DNA of 64,000 nt, from positions 1-64,000 of the forward strand of contig JAIOZL010000014.1 of the NCBI GenBank assembly GCA_021740645.1, read 5' to 3'. Origin of the DNA: Bacteroidales bacterium (GTDB lineage: Bacteria > Bacteroidota > Bacteroidia > Bacteroidales > JAADJA01). The notes below the pieces were generated by a model, which saw only the letters and a list, made by a program, of their open reading frames with translations, did not search any database and was not told where the DNA came from. The position numbers were made by a program, and so were the translations under genes. Positions 7,865 to 17,063 of the stretch are shown piece after piece. Each line of letters begins with the position of its first letter. Position 1 is the first letter of the stretch.

Positions 7865-10381
7865 ATGAGCAATAGTAAAATATATTTTGTTTTTTTTGTT
7901 TTATTTTTATTCGCAATACAAGCTAAAGCTGATGTTCCGGATCGGGCAGGCTGGTGGAAATTTGATAATCCGGCTAATCTGACCTCTCCCGAACCGGGTT
8001 TTGGCGTAGCTCTGCAACTTATAGGCTCACAGTCGCCCGCCAATGGTCCTTCTGTTGAAAACGGGGCCGTCCTTATCGGACCGGGAAGCTATTATAAAAT
8101 GAACCATTCTATTGCTCCCAATGGTGGCGGAAATTTGGTGAATGAATATTCTATTCTTATTGATTTTAAGGTACCCGGAAACGGTATCTGGCATTCATTT
8201 TTTCAAACCACCATTACTAATAATAACGATGGGGAATATTTCATAAACCCTTCCGGAAATATTGGAGTTGCGGCTGTAGGATATAGCAGCTATTCAGTTG
8301 TTCCTAATGAATGGTATCGATTGGTAATTTCGGTGAAAAACGGAAATCAGTTTAAATCATATCTGGATGGTAATCCGCTGATAACAGGAGTTGTTCAGGC
8401 TGTTGATGAAAGGTTTTCTTTAGATAGTTTGCTTTTATTGTTTGCCGATGAGAACGGAGAAGATGGAAGTATTTATTGTTCAGAAATTTCAATTTGGGAT
8501 AGGGCGCTTGATTCAAAACAGGCCCTTGAGCTTGGTGGTTTTGGTCATAATATTGGCCCTTTTTCGATGACCCGGATTCCTTATTTGCAAAGCCCCGGAC
8601 AAAACTCTATGGTTGTATGCTGGCACGACACTTCAGCAACAGGTACCGGTGTAGAATATGGTTTGGATTCAAACCTGGGCACTTTTACCAGCGGAACCAG
8701 TGAAATTGTAAACGAGCCCTATCGATGGCACAGTGTTCATCTTACTTCACTTACAAGTAATACGCAATATTTTTACAAAGTAATAAGTGGAGATAAAAGT
8801 TCAGAAATTTATTCTTTCAAAACATTACCAGAAAATGAGTTCTCCGGAAAATTAAGATTTTTGCTTTTAAGCGACACTCACTGTCCCGATACATCAAGTG
8901 CTGCAAAGGTGCTTCATGCCGCTAAAAGCAAAATTTCAGACTTGTATGGCCCGGATATCGAAAATAATATTAATGCCATAATTCATTCGGGCGATGTAGT
9001 TGTAAGCGGCAATTCTATTGAACAGTATTCAACACAATTCTTTCGTCCCTTATCGGTATTATCAGCCAATATTCCCACAATGGTAGTAGCTGGTAATCAT
9101 GAAGGCGAAAGCCCATATTTTTATTCTTATCTCAAGCTTGATGAGCTGTCAGCTTTTCCGGGTAATCCTGCGTTAAATGAAAAAATATGGAGTTTAAGGG
9201 TCGGGAATTCTGTTTTCATTGGCTTAAATACGAATATTACAAACCAATACGGGAATGTGGAAGCCAATTGGCTAAACACTAAATTATTGGAGATTGAACA
9301 GGATCCAGGTATTGATTTTGTGTTTATATTTTTCCATCACCCACCATTTTCAGAGCTTTGGTTTGATGTAAGCAATGATGGAGGCTCAAATTATGTAAAA
9401 AACACGCTTTTCCCTATCCTAAAAAATTATACAAAAGTTCAGCAGATTCATACCGGACATACTCACGGTTTTGAAAGAGGAACAATTCAGTCTGACAATA
9501 CCAATGCCGACTTTAGAATTATTTGTGGCGGAGGTGGTGGCGGAGCTCTTGATACATGGGGAGCTTTCACTAATTACGATTACCCCGACATTCATATTGC
9601 CTACGATCATTATATGTTTCAAATTCTTGAGGTCGATATGGCTAATCATTCTTATCAAAACTCAATGTACAGTTTGGGGACTTTAAACAAACCAAGAAAT
9701 TCAGAAAACCTCGACAGCTGGTATAAAAAACTTAACCAGCCCCAGCCGGATACTCCCAGTGCTGACAATGCAGAGATTATTGATGGAAATATTCACTTTT
9801 ACAGTTCAGTGTATTCTGGAGTTGACTCACTTATGACAGTGGAAATGCAGCTATTAGACAGTTCTGATAATACCATAATTGTACTAGACAGTCTGATTCA
9901 CTGGACAAATATATATGGTGTAGATCAAAATTTAAATCCTATTGATAAGAACAAGAATATTAATCCTTATCAAATAAAAATTCCTGTTTCAGACCTTTCG
10001 CAGGAAAAGCAGTATTTTTTTAGGGTACGTTACAGGGATCATAATCTCAAGTGGAGCGATTGGTCGAGTTCATTTTTGGTGGATCTCACCGGAATCAACA
10101 ATAAGCCCGGCCTTTCAGATGTTAATTTTTTGTACCAGAATTTTCCTAATCCCTTCAAGCACAATACCATAATTAAATATAAATTGTCATCGAGTACTGA
10201 AGTTAATCTACTGGTGTATAATGCAAAATGGCAGGTGGTAAAAAAAATAAATGTAGGAATTCAAAATCCGGGAACCTACACTATGGATTTTAATAGTGAA
10301 GACCTGTGCAATGGAATATACTTTTATAAAATCGATGCTAACAATTATTCCTCAATTCGTAAAATGGTGAAAATTTTATAG
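7865..10381 (+). CDS. T9SS-exported LamG plus purple-acid-phosphatase-type metallophosphoesterase
   Basis: An 838-residue secreted enzyme. After a signal peptide come one LamG-like domain (~23-237), a fibronectin-III-like purple acid phosphatase N-terminal domain (~240-325, 'VEYGLDS... YFYKVISGD'), a calcineurin-like metallophosphoesterase domain (~330-605), a further beta-sandwich (~630-740) and a T9SS tail (~755-838, 'NFPNPFKHNTIIKY'). Metal ligands are visible: D337 (SDTH), D377 (GDV), N411-H412 (GNHE), H491/H492 (HHPP) and H532/H534 (GHTH). Phosphomonoester or phosphodiester hydrolysis outside the cell is likely; the substrate is unknown. It is the only catalytic member of the LamG cluster, and the LamG probably tethers it to its substrate or the surface. 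Confidence 0.9.
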   Translation: MSNSKIYFVFFVLFLFAIQAKADVPDRAGWWKFDNPANLTSPEPGFGVALQLIGSQSPANGPSVENGAVLIGPGSYYKMNHSIAPNGGGNLVNEYSILIDFKVPGNGIWHSFFQTTITNNNDGEYFINPSGNIGVAAVGYSSYSVVPNEWYRLVISVKNGNQFKSYLDGNPLITGVVQAVDERFSLDSLLLLFADENGEDGSIYCSEISIWDRALDSKQALELGGFGHNIGPFSMTRIPYLQSPGQNSMVVCWHDTSATGTGVEYGLDSNLGTFTSGTSEIVNEPYRWHSVHLTSLTSNTQYFYKVISGDKSSEIYSFKTLPENEFSGKLRFLLLSDTHCPDTSSAAKVLHAAKSKISDLYGPDIENNINAIIHSGDVVVSGNSIEQYSTQFFRPLSVLSANIPTMVVAGNHEGESPYFYSYLKLDELSAFPGNPALNEKIWSLRVGNSVFIGLNTNITNQYGNVEANWLNTKLLEIEQDPGIDFVFIFFHHPPFSELWFDVSNDGGSNYVKNTLFPILKNYTKVQQIHTGHTHGFERGTIQSDNTNADFRIICGGGGGGALDTWGAFTNYDYPDIHIAYDHYMFQILEVDMANHSYQNSMYSLGTLNKPRNSENLDSWYKKLNQPQPDTPSADNAEIIDGNIHFYSSVYSGVDSLMTVEMQLLDSSDNTIIVLDSLIHWTNIYGVDQNLNPIDKNKNINPYQIKIPVSDLSQEKQYFFRVRYRDHNLKWSDWSSSFLVDLTGINNKPGLSDVNFLYQNFPNPFKHNTIIKYKLSSSTEVNLLVYNAKWQVVKKINVGIQNPGTYTMDFNSEDLCNGIYFYKIDANNYSSIRKMVKIL

Positions 10382-10469
10382 ATCCAAAGCTTTATTTTAA
10401 CTGATTTTTACCCCGATATTGTATTTGACTTTACTCATTTAGATTCCCAAATCAAAAATAAATTGTCCA

Positions 10470-10507
10470 AAAAAAAACCTGTAGAAGATATTTTCTACAG
10501 GGTTTCT
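10470..10507. terminator. Bidirectional terminator between convergent genes
   Basis: AAACCTGTAGAA (10475-10486) pairs with TTCTACAGGGTTT (10493-10505), with one or two weak pairs. An A-run precedes it and a T-rich stretch follows, so it can end transcription from both the phosphoesterase gene and the BNR gene. Confidence 0.7.
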
Positions 10508-10585
10508 CAGATGATTTGGTAAAACTTTTGGCTTTTTCTTAAGATCTCTTAGCTAAAAATGATGTTCAATCAATGTAATTTTTCA

Positions 10586-13500
10586 TTATTCTTTAAAAAT
10601 AGATACTCCGGTTTTCTCAACAGCATCCTTATAGTTTTTCCATTCCTTCCCAAGAAAATCTTCGATTTCTTTAACCGTATCTTTACAAATCTTCAATGAT
10701 TGTTTCAAAACAATTTCTTGTGTAGGAGTTAAAGCCTCATCTGAATAAATAATTCCATAAACACCTCTCAATTTAGCAGAAACCGTAGCATCCTCACCAT
10801 AAATTCCCTGAACATTTTCCTTGCCATTGATTTTTATATTAAGAGGATCAAAAACATTTTTCATTTCTTTTGTTACCTTCTTCAGGCTGTCGCTCTGTTC
10901 TTTTGTTGCCAGTTTGCTTACAATATCCATACTCGACTTACATTCCTTTAATTTTTCCATCGATGTGGTAAGAGCTTCAATGTTTGCGATTAAATCATTT
11001 ACTGCCGTTTCCTTTTCCTTTCTGGCCGTAGGATTATAAGATTCACGAGGATCTGAAATTACTTCAAGTTTAACTTGAGATGAGTCGTTCTTATAATTGT
11101 ATTTTAAGGTATATATGCCCGGTGAAACTGATGGGCCTCCCCCACTGTTATCGCCTCCTCTTGAGTACCTTCCCATGGATGGCATTTTGAATCCTTTGGT
11201 ATCAAATCTCCAGCTAATACGATTCATTCCCGGTTCGGGTACGGTTTTAATTTCACGAACCATTTTCCCTGCCTCATCGAAGATGCTTATAACTAAAGAG
11301 TCGGTTTTTGAGGAATTATCTGATGGATCTTTCCTGCCCGGATCCATTCCTGCAGGTGATCCGCCACCGCCAAATCTCATTCCCGATCCGTCGGTCTGAC
11401 CTCCTTCTTTTTTAACCCCTTCCTTAACATAAAAGGAAAGCATGGCTCCCATACTCTTATTTTCTCCTTCAAAATAGGCGTCTCCGGTAAAATAGTACCC
11501 TGGTGCTGACCTCATATTTGCCATAACAGCAGTGGGTGGGTCAAAGGCTATAATAGTTTTTTCAAGCATGGATTTTCCTTGTCCGGCTAATATCCGCAAT
11601 GGCTCAATATCATCCATGACCCAGGCTGCACGTCCGAAAGTGCCAATAATCAGATCCCCTTCTCTTGGGTGAATTTTTAAATCCATGGTCGATACGGTTG
11701 GATAGTCGTTTTTCCATTGATTCCAGTTTTGACCCTTGTCAATACTCAGAAACAATCCGTATTCTGTCCCCAGAAACATAAGATTAGGTTCTTTCGCATC
11801 CTGAACAAAGGATAAAACATAGCCCCAAACATCATTTTCTTCAACCAGTCGCTCCCAGGTTTTTCCATAGTTTGATGTATAATACAAATAAGGTGCATAA
11901 TCATTCTGACGGTAATTATTTACAACTGCAAAAGCTTCGGCTTCATTTACAGAAGATGCTGTAATTTGAGGAATCCATGCTGCCACAGGAAAATCCTTTA
12001 GTTTTTCAACTGTATTCACCCAGGTTTTTCCACCATCGCGGGTTAACTGAATTTTGCCGTCATCGGTTCCCACCCAGATTATATCTTCATTTACCTCACT
12101 TGGCGTAATAGCTAAAATGGTGGTGTGGGTTTCGGCGCCGGTTACATCGTAAGTAAGTCCGCCACTTTCATTAAAGGTCTGCTTATTGGGGTCATTGCTT
12201 GTTAAATCCGGTGAAATAATTTCCCAGCTATCTCCCCTGTCGTTTGATTTATGCACAAACTGACTCCCGAAATACAGGCTGTTATTATTAAAAGGATTAA
12301 TAGCAATGGCGGCATTCCAATGAAATCTGAGATCGGTTCCATCAGGATGTACAGGTCGTATACCCGAAGATTTCCCTGTTTTAACATTCAGTCTTTGAAC
12401 ATAACCTTGCTGCGACATAGCATAACAAATATCCTCCTCTCCCGGAACCGGAACCACATCAAAACCGTCTCCGCCCATTAAAAAATCCCAATAGGTATTG
12501 ATTATACCATCTCGCGACCAGACATATCCCGGTCCGCGCCACGAGCCATTATCCTGCATTCCACCCATTACATTATAAGGCATGGCCAAATCGTAATTAA
12601 TATGGTAAAACTGCGACAAAGGCAGATTGGTTATATGACGCCAGTTCTGTCCCATATCGTAACTAATCGCAAGACCTCCGTCGTTTCCGTCGATCATAAA
12701 TTTGGGGTTTTCCGGATGAATATACCATGCATGGTGATCGGAATGAATTTCTCTGCCAATGAGAGTCGTAAATGTATTACCCCCGTCTTCGCTAACATTC
12801 ACGTAGGAATATAAAGTGTATAGTCTGTTTTCATTTTTTGGATCAACAAAAATATCTGCATAATAAAAAGGGCGATCACCAATATTTTCTGTTCCTCTTA
12901 TTTTCCAGGTATAACCCCCATCAACAGAACGATAAATCGCATTCTTTTTTGATTCAACCAAAGCATAAACATAATTGGGATTACTAGATGAAATGGCCAG
13001 ACCCATTCTTCCCAGCTCTCCTTTTGGCAGTCCTGTTTTGTCGTCCAGAATCTCCCATGTTTGTCCTCCATCCACCGTAAGATGCAATCCGCTTCCTTTA
13101 CCGCCTGATTTAAAAAACCAGGGATCGCGATCGTGTTCCCACATGGCTACAAATAATTTGTCGGGATTTGACGGATCCATAATCATATCGGCTACTCCCG
13201 TACTCTCATTTACAAAAAGAATTTGCTCCCAGGTTTTCCCCCCATCAATGGTTTTATACACACCTCTTTCTTTGTGGGGACCCCATGGACTGCCCAGAGC
13301 ACCGACATAAACGATATCGCTGTTTTCAGGATTTACTATAATACGGTGAATGTGACGGGTATTTTCAAGTCCCATTAGTTTCCAGCTACGGCCACCATCC
13401 AGACTTTTATAAAGTCCGTAACCACCTGTAACCGAATTCCTTGGATTTCCCTCACCGGTTCCAACCCAAATAACATCAGGTTTCTTCTGGTCAATTGCCA

Positions 13501-13774
13501 AAGCACCAATACCGGCAACTTTTTCCTTGTCGAACACCGGTTCCCAGTTTACTCCACCGCTTTCCGATTTCCAGAGTCCACCCGAAGCTGTTCCGACCCA
13601 AATTATGGATGGATCATTTATTTGTACATCAATGGTTGTAACTCTGCCGCTCATACCTCCAGGGCCAATATTCCTGGCTCTCATAGACTTGAAAAGCTCT
13701 GTGTCAAAAGTTTGAGAAATCAAATTGCCAAATGCAAAGCTAAGAGCGAAAAGGAAAAATGCGAATCGTTTCAT
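10586..13774 (-). CDS. Secreted BNR/Asp-box repeat beta-propeller protein (VPS10/sortilin-like)
   Basis: A 1062-residue exported protein (signal MKRFAFFLFALSFAFGNLISQ). From about residue 30 to 740 it consists of beta-propeller blades with repeated Asp-box motifs of the S/T-x-D-x-G-x-x-W kind ('SLDGGRSWKL', 'TIDGGKTWEQ', 'SVDGGYTWKI', 'TRDGGKTWVN'). This is the pattern of the 'WD40/YVTN/BNR-like' or sortilin-type family common in Bacteroidota. The C-terminal part (~790-1062) has a Gly/Ser-rich linker, a beta-sandwich ('GIYTLKYNYKND') and a helical tail. Such proteins are often labelled glycosyl hydrolases, but I see no catalytic evidence for that; a binding or scaffolding role is as likely. 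There is no T9SS tail, and it is monocistronic. Confidence 0.85.
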   Translation of the reverse strand: MKRFAFFLFALSFAFGNLISQTFDTELFKSMRARNIGPGGMSGRVTTIDVQINDPSIIWVGTASGGLWKSESGGVNWEPVFDKEKVAGIGALAIDQKKPDVIWVGTGEGNPRNSVTGGYGLYKSLDGGRSWKLMGLENTRHIHRIIVNPENSDIVYVGALGSPWGPHKERGVYKTIDGGKTWEQILFVNESTGVADMIMDPSNPDKLFVAMWEHDRDPWFFKSGGKGSGLHLTVDGGQTWEILDDKTGLPKGELGRMGLAISSSNPNYVYALVESKKNAIYRSVDGGYTWKIRGTENIGDRPFYYADIFVDPKNENRLYTLYSYVNVSEDGGNTFTTLIGREIHSDHHAWYIHPENPKFMIDGNDGGLAISYDMGQNWRHITNLPLSQFYHINYDLAMPYNVMGGMQDNGSWRGPGYVWSRDGIINTYWDFLMGGDGFDVVPVPGEEDICYAMSQQGYVQRLNVKTGKSSGIRPVHPDGTDLRFHWNAAIAINPFNNNSLYFGSQFVHKSNDRGDSWEIISPDLTSNDPNKQTFNESGGLTYDVTGAETHTTILAITPSEVNEDIIWVGTDDGKIQLTRDGGKTWVNTVEKLKDFPVAAWIPQITASSVNEAEAFAVVNNYRQNDYAPYLYYTSNYGKTWERLVEENDVWGYVLSFVQDAKEPNLMFLGTEYGLFLSIDKGQNWNQWKNDYPTVSTMDLKIHPREGDLIIGTFGRAAWVMDDIEPLRILAGQGKSMLEKTIIAFDPPTAVMANMRSAPGYYFTGDAYFEGENKSMGAMLSFYVKEGVKKEGGQTDGSGMRFGGGGSPAGMDPGRKDPSDNSSKTDSLVISIFDEAGKMVREIKTVPEPGMNRISWRFDTKGFKMPSMGRYSRGGDNSGGGPSVSPGIYTLKYNYKNDSSQVKLEVISDPRESYNPTARKEKETAVNDLIANIEALTTSMEKLKECKSSMDIVSKLATKEQSDSLKKVTKEMKNVFDPLNIKINGKENVQGIYGEDATVSAKLRGVYGIIYSDEALTPTQEIVLKQSLKICKDTVKEIEDFLGKEWKNYKDAVEKTGVSIFKE

Positions 13775-13880
13775 AATAATGGTTTAATATTTTTATCGAA
13801 TATATAAATTAATTATTAGACAGTTTAAATATGAGATTTATTCAGTGATAATTATTGCTCAGTAAATCTCTTCAAACCTC

Positions 13881-13921
13881 AGATTGCTTCGCTTCGCTCG
13901 TCGAGCGAAGCGTGGCAATCT
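13881..13921. repeat. Palindromic REP-like element in a 349-bp gap
   Basis: Two 20-21-bp arms, AGATTGCTTCGCTTCGCTCG and its near-exact complement ending GCGTGGCAATCT, lie back to back with about two internal mismatches. The element lies between the divergent BNR and cytochrome genes (gap 13775-14123). It has no T-run, so it is more like a dispersed REP sequence than a terminator. I see no gene in the remaining AT-rich sequence, which should hold both promoters. Confidence 0.7.
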
Positions 13922-14123
13922 TTTCAAGTTTGATAAGTTATACCATACAGATATAGTCTAATTTCTAAAAAATTTAAGGCTTTATTCAGAAATTCATAAA
14001 GATTAGTCCATTTAATTCTTAGAATGTTTTTAAATAACTAAAATAATTTGACTTGTCCTCCCAATTATTTTCCTTTACTAAAGCTTATATTATTAAGTGT
14101 TCACAAAATAAAATTGTTATAAA

Positions 14124-15629
14124 TTGAAGCGTTTCATTTCTTTTTTCAGTCAAAAAGGGGTAATTTTTGTTTTGACAGGATTTTTTACCGCTCTTCTGCT
14201 AATTTTTTCGGGATATAAAGCTGTTAGCTTAACAAGTACAGATGAATTTTGCGCCTCCTGCCATAATGTTCATCCTCAAGCCATAAGCAGTTGGAAAATG
14301 TCTACACATTTCGATAATAAAAGAGGAATTGTAGTACATTGTGTCGATTGTCATCTACCTCCGGAGGGTGAGGGAAGACTGGTGGAAAAAGCAAAAACCG
14401 GATTCCGTGATGTTTATGGCACTATTTTCAGGGATGTTGAAAATATCAATTGGGAAGAGAAATCCAGTCTTCAGCACGCGGTTCGCCATAGCTATAAATC
14501 GGCATGCATTGAATGTCATAAGAATAATTTTCCTCTGGAATTATCGAAAAAGGGTGAAGAAGCGCATTTGTATTATTCAAGAAATGAAGACGATCTTCAT
14601 TGCATAAACTGTCATTTGTCTGTGGGTCATTATTCAGATAATGTTCACGCACAGAATGTTAATTTTGGAAATTCAGTGAAAGCAGATACTATTTATGAAT
14701 CTTCAGCATTGGTTAATGAATTTGCAAATTTTACAGAATACATACCCGGAACACCGGTGAGTTTTGCCATGAAGGCCATTCCGGGAGGTTCTTTTATAAT
14801 GGGAAGTCCTGAGAAAGAAAAGGGTCGTGATATGGATGAAGGACCGATGGTTGAAGTGCATATTTCTCCGTTCTTTATGGCAGAACTAGAAGTTAGCTGG
14901 GATGAATACCTCGCATTTTTCAACGAGACCTATAGCGAAGGCCGCCTCACAGAAGAAGCTATTTTGGAAATGGAGGTGGATGGAATTTCCGGACCAACTC
15001 CCCCTTGGGGTGATCCAAGTCAGGGTTGGGGCAGAGGAGAACGACCCGCCATTACCATGTCGTTTCATGCCGCAGAAGTTTATTGTGACTGGCTAAGTTA
15101 TAAAACCGGAAAAAAGTATCGATTGCCTACAGAAGCAGAATGGGAATATGCGGCAAGAGCCGGTAGTTCAGGTCCATACTTCTTTGAAGGCGATGCCGAT
15201 GATTATAACCGGAAAGGTATTTTTAAAAAAATCTTTGGAGTGGACACTTCAATAATAAATACCTATACTGTTTACAAAGAAAACAGTCTGGGTAAAACTC
15301 AAACTTCAAAAATAGTTGCCCCCAATTCATTTGGTCTGAAAAATATGTCGGGAAACGTTGCGGAGTTTTGTCAGGATTTTTATAATGCTGATATTTATAG
15401 TACATATATCGGGGGTGTCTCAGATCCAAAAGGACCCGAGACCGGTGAAGAACATGTTATACGGGGCGGGGCATATAATGCCGATCCGGAAAATTTACGT
15501 GTGGCAGACAGGGATTATACCCGTACCAAAGCATGGTTAAAAACGGATCCTCAGATGCCAAAATCCAAATGGTGGTATTCCGATGCCATTCATGTAGGAT
15601 TTAGAGTTGTTTGTGAATTTGAAAAATAA
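14124..15629 (+). CDS. Tetrahaem NapC/NirT-type cytochrome fused to an FGE/SUMF1-like domain
   Basis: A 501-residue protein with a TTG start (MKRFISFF), chosen because it gives a positively charged N-terminus and a membrane anchor (~10-33). Four CxxCH haem sites follow: CASCH (43-47), CVDCH (73-77), CIECH (128-132) and CINCH (160-164), the pattern of small NapC/NrfH quinol-oxidising cytochromes. From ~205 the chain becomes a formylglycine-generating-enzyme-like (SUMF1/PvdO) domain ('IPGGSFIMGSP', 'RLPTEAEWEYAARAG', 'NMSGNVAEFCQDFY', 'VIRGGAYNA'). The two cysteines that define active FGE, expected just after the RGG motif, are absent ('RGGAYNADPENLRVADRD'), so sulfatase maturation is unlikely. 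It is followed after 27 bp by an exported oxidoreductase. A periplasmic electron-transfer role is inferred. Confidence 0.85.
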   Translation: MKRFISFFSQKGVIFVLTGFFTALLLIFSGYKAVSLTSTDEFCASCHNVHPQAISSWKMSTHFDNKRGIVVHCVDCHLPPEGEGRLVEKAKTGFRDVYGTIFRDVENINWEEKSSLQHAVRHSYKSACIECHKNNFPLELSKKGEEAHLYYSRNEDDLHCINCHLSVGHYSDNVHAQNVNFGNSVKADTIYESSALVNEFANFTEYIPGTPVSFAMKAIPGGSFIMGSPEKEKGRDMDEGPMVEVHISPFFMAELEVSWDEYLAFFNETYSEGRLTEEAILEMEVDGISGPTPPWGDPSQGWGRGERPAITMSFHAAEVYCDWLSYKTGKKYRLPTEAEWEYAARAGSSGPYFFEGDADDYNRKGIFKKIFGVDTSIINTYTVYKENSLGKTQTSKIVAPNSFGLKNMSGNVAEFCQDFYNADIYSTYIGGVSDPKGPETGEEHVIRGGAYNADPENLRVADRDYTRTKAWLKTDPQMPKSKWWYSDAIHVGFRVVCEFEK

Positions 15630-15656
15630 TTAATTAACTAAACCATACATATTGCC

Positions 15657-17006
15657 ATGACAAAAAAAACTAAATCTTTAAACAGAAGAGAATTCTTTGG
15701 AAATGCAGCAACCATAGGTGCCTTTGGAGTTATTGGAATGAGTACCTTTCTAAGTTCCTGTGCCGGTGAAAAAAATGAAACCCCTCCGGGATTACCTCCT
15801 ATGCTTGAAAGGGCTCCTGACGGAAAACCTCTTAAAGCAGGATTAATTGGTTGTGGTGGCAGAGGAACAGGCGCTGCAATTAATTTTCTGAATGCAGGAA
15901 ATGGCTTAAGTGTTGTGGCTCTTGCCGATATGTTTGAAGACCGTATTGCTGAGTGCAGGAAGGAGCTAAAGAATAAGAAAAATGTAGAAATTGCTGATGA
16001 AATGTGTTTTCACGGATTTGATGCCTATAAAAAAGTTATTGAACAAGATGTTGATGTAATCCTGATTGCCACACCACCGTATTTCCGTCCTGAGCAATTT
16101 AAAGCTGCTGTTGAAGCCCGCAAACACGTGTTTATGGAAAAACCTGTTGCTGTTGATCCGGTTGGAGCCCGCTCTATAATTGCTTCAGCTAAAAAAGCGG
16201 AAACCGTTGGACTTACTGTTGTAACAGGCACTCAGAGAAGGCATCAACACGATTATATTGAAGTGTATAAAAGAGTGTATAACGGAGCTATAGGTGATAT
16301 TGTATCTGCCAATGTTTATTGGAATCAGTCCAAACTTTGGCACCGCGATCGCCAGGACAGCTGGACAGATATGGAGTTTATGATCAGGGACTGGGTGAAC
16401 TGGACCTGGTTATCAGGCGATCATATTGTGGAACAGCACATTCATAATATTGATGTTGCAAACTGGTTTACCGGAAAATTTCCGCAAAAAGCTGTTGGAT
16501 TTGGATCACGCCAGAGGAGAGTAACGGGCGACCAGTACGATAATTTCAGTGTTGACTTTGTATATGAAAACGATGTTCATGTTCATAGCATGTGCCGGCA
16601 GATTAATGATTGTGTTAATAATGTTTCCGAATTGATAAGAGGAACGAAAGGATATACCAATTGTGCTAATACCATCTATAATCCTGATGGAAGCATTCAG
16701 TGGAAATATGAGTATCCACTCAACGAAAATGGAGAGGCTATGTGGCAGCCAGCCATTAGTCCATACGATCAGGAGCATGTAGATTTTGTAACGGCCATCA
16801 GAACCGACACTCCTGTAAATGAAGCTGAGACAACTGCAATGTCAACACTTTGCGGTATTATGGGAAGAGTTTCCGCTTACACTGGAAAAGAGGTGACCAT
16901 GGAAGAAATGATGACTTCAGATCTGGTATTAGGTCCAAAGGAATTAAAACTGGGTAAGGTGGAAATGGCATTTCCTGTTGCGGTTCCGGGAAGCGCTCCG
17001 GCTTAA
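15657..17006 (+). CDS. Tat-exported Gfo/Idh/MocA-family oxidoreductase
   Basis: A 449-residue NAD(P)-dependent sugar or cyclitol oxidoreductase homologue. The N-terminus has a twin-arginine signal (NRREFF) followed by a hydrophobic stretch ending in LSSC, so it may be a Tat-exported lipoprotein. The Rossmann motif 'GLIGCGGRGTGA' (~63-74) and the EKP motif ('MEKPVAVDP') are present, as is a His/Asp-rich active-site segment ('EQHIHNIDVANW'). It lies 27 bp behind the haem/FGE fusion and is probably co-transcribed. The folded cofactor would be carried out by Tat. That it passes electrons from sugar oxidation to the haem protein is only an inference from the pairing. Confidence 0.88.
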   Translation: MTKKTKSLNRREFFGNAATIGAFGVIGMSTFLSSCAGEKNETPPGLPPMLERAPDGKPLKAGLIGCGGRGTGAAINFLNAGNGLSVVALADMFEDRIAECRKELKNKKNVEIADEMCFHGFDAYKKVIEQDVDVILIATPPYFRPEQFKAAVEARKHVFMEKPVAVDPVGARSIIASAKKAETVGLTVVTGTQRRHQHDYIEVYKRVYNGAIGDIVSANVYWNQSKLWHRDRQDSWTDMEFMIRDWVNWTWLSGDHIVEQHIHNIDVANWFTGKFPQKAVGFGSRQRRVTGDQYDNFSVDFVYENDVHVHSMCRQINDCVNNVSELIRGTKGYTNCANTIYNPDGSIQWKYEYPLNENGEAMWQPAISPYDQEHVDFVTAIRTDTPVNEAETTAMSTLCGIMGRVSAYTGKEVTMEEMMTSDLVLGPKELKLGKVEMAFPVAVPGSAPA

Positions 17007-17010
17007 TTTG

Positions 17011-17061
17011 GTTGTTTTTTTTGTAGAGCCACAAAATTTTGTGGCTCTACAAAAAAACAAC
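17011..17061. terminator. Bidirectional terminator, perfect 16-bp stem
   Basis: TTGTAGAGCCACAAAA at 17021-17036 is followed directly by its exact complement (17037-17052). Eight Ts precede the stem core and seven As follow it, so it terminates the oxidoreductase transcript and the convergent sugar-isomerase-like gene. Confidence 0.9.
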
Positions 17062-17063
17062 GA

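Noticed and set aside
10586-13774. Glycoside hydrolase (sialidase) activity for the BNR protein
   Set aside because: Asp-box repeats alone do not show catalysis; the sialidase FRIP motif and Arg triad are not visible.
14124-15629. Functional formylglycine-generating enzyme
   Set aside because: The cysteines needed for sulfatase activation are missing after the RGG motif, and no sulfatase gene lies in the window.
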